Shown here piece after piece: positions 61,725 to 64,000 of a stretch of DNA of 64,000 nucleotides. The DNA lies in the NCBI GenBank assembly GCA_034439975.1, contig JAWXBK010000032.1, forward strand, positions 1 to 64,000. The letters run 5' to 3'. Source of the stretch: JAWXBK01 sp034439975. GTDB taxonomy: Bacteria > Pseudomonadota > Alphaproteobacteria > Dongiales > Dongiaceae. Under the pieces are notes generated by a model. The model saw only the letters and a program-made list of their open reading frames with translations, made no database searches and was not told the origin of the DNA. The first letter of the stretch is position 1, and each line of letters starts with the position of its first letter. The position numbers were made by a program, and so were the translations under genes.

Positions 61725-62660
61725 ATGGCGGCGGCCCGGAAAGTCATCATCACCTGCGCGGTTACCGGTTCTATTCATACACCCACCATGTCGGAGCATC
61801 TGCCGATCACGCCGGATGAGATCGCCGAGCAGGCGATCGGCGCAGCCGAGGCCGGCGCCTCGATCCTGCATCTTCATGCGCGCGATCCTAAAGACGGTCG
61901 CCCGACACCCGATCCGGCGGTGTTCATGCAATTTCTGCCACGGATCAAGCAGAACACGGATGCCGTGATCAATATCACGACCGGTGGCGGTGCGGGCATG
62001 TCCATCGAAGAAAGACTGGCTGCACCGCTGCGGGCGAAACCGGAAATGTGTTCGCTCAATATGGGTTCGATGAACTTCGGTTTGTTCCCGATGCTAACCA
62101 AGTACAAGGAGTTCAAGCATGAGTGGGAACGAAAGCATCTCGAGAATAGTCGCGACTTCATCTTTCGCAACACATTCGCAGATATCGAGCACATCCTGAA
62201 AGATCTGGGCGAAGGATGCGGCACGCGGTTCGAGTTCGAATGTTACGATGTCGGCCATCTCTACACGCTGGTGCATTTCCTCGAGCGGGGTCTGGTGAAA
62301 CCGCCGCTATTGGTGCAGACGATTTTTGGAATCCTCGGCGGCATCGGGCCTGAAGTCGAGAATCTCGTTCACATGCGCAACACGGCGAACCGGTTGCTCG
62401 GCGATGCGTATGAATGGTCGATCCTGGGCGCCGGACGGCATCAGATGAATCTGTTGACTGTCGGTGCGGTCATGGGTGGCCACTGCCGCGTCGGGCTGGA
62501 AGACAGTCTCTATCTCGGCAAAGGCGAGATGGCGAAGACTAATGGCGATCAGGTGCGGCGTATCCGCACGATCCTGCAGGCGCTGTCGCTCGATGTGGCG
62601 ACGCCCGCCGAAACGCGCACGATGCTCGCGCTCAAGGGCGGAGACCAGGTGGCATTCTGA
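61725..62660 (+). CDS. BKACE-family beta-keto acid cleavage enzyme (DUF849)
   Basis: The 311-residue TIM-barrel enzyme starts MAAARKVIITCAVTGSIHTP. It has the zinc-binding pair H49/H51 in ILHLHARDPKDGRP, ITTGGGAGMSIEERLAAP, MCSLNMGSMNFG and QTIFGILGGIGPEVENL. BKACE enzymes condense a beta-keto acid with acetyl-CoA to release acetoacetate and a new CoA ester; Kce of lysine fermentation is the prototype. The physiological substrate here is not evident. A GGAGAGA ribosome-binding site precedes the ATG. Confidence 0.92.
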   Translation: MAAARKVIITCAVTGSIHTPTMSEHLPITPDEIAEQAIGAAEAGASILHLHARDPKDGRPTPDPAVFMQFLPRIKQNTDAVINITTGGGAGMSIEERLAAPLRAKPEMCSLNMGSMNFGLFPMLTKYKEFKHEWERKHLENSRDFIFRNTFADIEHILKDLGEGCGTRFEFECYDVGHLYTLVHFLERGLVKPPLLVQTIFGILGGIGPEVENLVHMRNTANRLLGDAYEWSILGAGRHQMNLLTVGAVMGGHCRVGLEDSLYLGKGEMAKTNGDQVRRIRTILQALSLDVATPAETRTMLALKGGDQVAF

Positions 62661-62669
62661 TCGGCGCTG

Positions 62670-63443
62670 CTATTTCCGTGTTGCGATGAAATAGATGCGA
62701 CGGAAGGGGAAAACCGTTCTTCCATCGGCGCGGGTGGGATAAGCGTCGGCAAGAAGTCGCGCAAGTTCCGCCATGAAACGCGCCGCGTCGGACGGCGGCA
62801 ATGCGCTGAGATAGGGCCGCAGTGCCGTACCTTTCATCCATTCGAGAACCGGATCGCTTCCATCGAGCAACAGATAGTCGGTTGTCTCCCAGCCATCGAA
62901 CGAGGCGACGTTCGATCCGAGAAAATCGAGATAGGCCGTGGGCATGGCAACCGGATTCGAGCGGACCAGATCACCGGTTTGCACACGCCAACGATCGGAC
63001 TGCGCAAGTGCGGCCAATGTACGATGCGACGGTGCGTCGAAATTGCCGGGCATCTGCACGGCGAACACACCGCCGGGCGGTACCTGCGCGAAGAGCCGCG
63101 GCATCAACGTTGAATGATGGTCGAGCCATTGCAGCGCCGCGTTGGAGAACAGTAAATCGACCGGCGCGTCGGACGACCATGCTGCAACATCCGCTTCAAC
63201 GAAGCGGACGCCCGGAAATGCGGCGCGCGCGGTTGCCAGCATCGCGGACGATGAGTCGATGCCGGTGATACGTGCCTCCGGCCATCTTTCCGACAGTAGA
63301 TGCGTGACCGGACCGTCACCGCATCCTAGGTCGACGATAGTTTTAAAGGGACGCAACGGGATGCGCGCGATCAGTTCGCGGGCGGGTCGGCTTCGCGCAT
63401 CGGAGAAGCGGGCATACTGGGTCGGATCCCAAATCGCGCTCAT
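62670..63443 (-). CDS. tam: Trans-aconitate 2-methyltransferase-like SAM methyltransferase
   Basis: The 257-residue protein starts MSAIWDPTQYARFSDARSRP, the Tam family start. Motif I IVDLGCGDGPVT is at 36-47, and LFSNAALQWLDHHSTLMPRL and VPPGGVFAVQMPGNFDAPSH are Tam-typical. Tam methylates trans-aconitate formed spontaneously from cis-aconitate. It is convergent with the BKACE gene (9 bp gap). The 169 bp to the next gene hold no clear signal. Confidence 0.88.
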   Translation of the reverse strand: MSAIWDPTQYARFSDARSRPARELIARIPLRPFKTIVDLGCGDGPVTHLLSERWPEARITGIDSSSAMLATARAAFPGVRFVEADVAAWSSDAPVDLLFSNAALQWLDHHSTLMPRLFAQVPPGGVFAVQMPGNFDAPSHRTLAALAQSDRWRVQTGDLVRSNPVAMPTAYLDFLGSNVASFDGWETTDYLLLDGSDPVLEWMKGTALRPYLSALPPSDAARFMAELARLLADAYPTRADGRTVFPFRRIYFIATRK

Positions 63444-63612
63444 GATCGGTCTCTGGTTTCAGTCTCGTCGAACCTCGATCGCCCGGGCTTGAGCGCCGAC
63501 GGCAAGGAAGGGCAACGAGGGGCCCGGAACGGGCTAACACGGGTGCCTTGATGGCCGGTAAATCGGAATGATAGCGTAACCGCCGTTCCGGCACAGGGTC
63601 ACATCACCGCTC

Positions 63613-64000
63613 ATGCGCAATTTCAAGCCCATCTTCAACGACAACTTCTCTTCCTTTGCGAGCGTGACGAAATTTTTCACGCTGGCGGAGTGCGATCGAA
63701 TCATCGAACTGGGCCTCGGCCTCGAAAGCAGTGAATCGACCGTACAAGCCGATCAGGGCAAGGCAAACGTTCCCGGCGGCCAGGCGCGGCAGGGAAGCGT
63801 CGCATGGATAAAGAGTTCGGCGACGACGGAGCCGTTGTTTGCGCGGCTGGAGAAGATCGCCAGCGAGGTTAACGACAAGGCGTACAAATTCTCGCTGGTC
63901 GGGTTCGGTGAACCGATCCAGTTCACCTATTACGACCGTACTGGCGATCATTACGCCTGGCATCAGGATCATGGGCCGGGGCGCATGAGCTGCCGCAAAT
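63613..64000 (+). CDS. PKHD-type 2-oxoglutarate/Fe(II) dioxygenase, N-terminal part (cut by window end)
   Basis: The frame is open from the ATG at 63613 to the window end (129 codons). It reads MRNFKPIFNDNFSSFASVTK, then FTLAECDRIIELGLGLES, ARLEKIASEVNDKAYKF and FTYYDRTGDHYAWHQDHGPG. H117 and D119 of WHQDHG are the first two iron ligands of the HxD...H triad, and MSCRK starts the following block. The arrangement matches PKHD/prolyl-4-hydroxylase-like enzymes. The distal histidine and the 2-oxoglutarate arginine lie beyond the window. Confidence 0.82.
   Translation, partial: MRNFKPIFNDNFSSFASVTKFFTLAECDRIIELGLGLESSESTVQADQGKANVPGGQARQGSVAWIKSSATTEPLFARLEKIASEVNDKAYKFSLVGFGEPIQFTYYDRTGDHYAWHQDHGPGRMSCRK

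Overview
This window reads as chromosomal DNA of a GC-rich alphaproteobacterium, probably of a Rhodospirillales-like lineage. The evidence is the ribosomal gene order tuf-rpsJ...secY-adk-rpsM-rpsK-rpoA-rplQ without infA or rpmJ, the following block HtrA protease-rarA-crcB-RluC-HAD phosphatase-Atp12 chaperone, a zinc-free S14, and a DUF1489 gene. The genus cannot be fixed from the sequence alone. I see no insertion sequence, phage gene, integrase or CRISPR array. Codon use looks uniform. About eleven genes use GTG, TTG or CTG starts, mostly where genes overlap or nearly abut.

Layout. 1-14245 is the S10/spc/alpha ribosomal supercluster, all on the + strand, with an internal sigma70-like promoter between adk and rpsM. 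14349-21968 is a housekeeping block: periplasmic protease, RarA, fluoride channel, pseudouridine synthase, HAD phosphatase, AsmA-like protein and Atp12 F1-ATPase chaperone. 22081-26926 carries propionyl-CoA carboxylase (pccB, pccA) split by a methyltransferase and a gene remnant, then acylphosphatase. lipB on the opposite strand is broken by a one-base frameshift. A tRNA-Leu(GAG), the malic enzyme-phosphotransacetylase fusion maeB and mgtE follow. 31638-36922 holds small enzymes: DUF1272, a Rid protein lacking the usual arginine, DUF1989, an SDR, DUF3291, an HCCA-isomerase-like thioredoxin fold, a PLP dehydratase, a LiuC-like crotonase and DUF1489.

37015-50323 is the metabolic centre of the window. 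A dimethylglycine/sarcosine dehydrogenase-type flavoprotein faces a nine-gene minus-strand cluster: soxB-soxD-soxA-soxG (heterotetrameric sarcosine oxidase), then a C26 glutamine-amidotransferase-like hydrolase, an FGGY kinase, an amidohydrolase, an aldo/keto reductase and a nitronate monooxygenase-like protein. Most junctions overlap or nearly abut. Promoter-like sites precede soxB and the C26 hydrolase, and a 20-bp palindrome lies just upstream of the soxB promoter. The region suggests catabolism of an N-methylated compound, but the substrate of the distal five genes is unknown.

50324-50684 is a non-coding divergent region with an array of hairpin-forming repeats of about 29 bp. It is followed by an M81 (MlrC-like) metallopeptidase gene, a Rieske protein with a long uncharacterised C-terminal region, and a choline/thiamine-kinase-like phosphotransferase. 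A clear TPP riboswitch then heads thiB-thiP-thiQ (thiamine ABC importer). The end of the window has a class III aminotransferase related to GSA aminomutase, an S9 peptidase, a BKACE enzyme, a Tam-like methyltransferase and the start of a 2OG-Fe(II) dioxygenase cut by the window edge.
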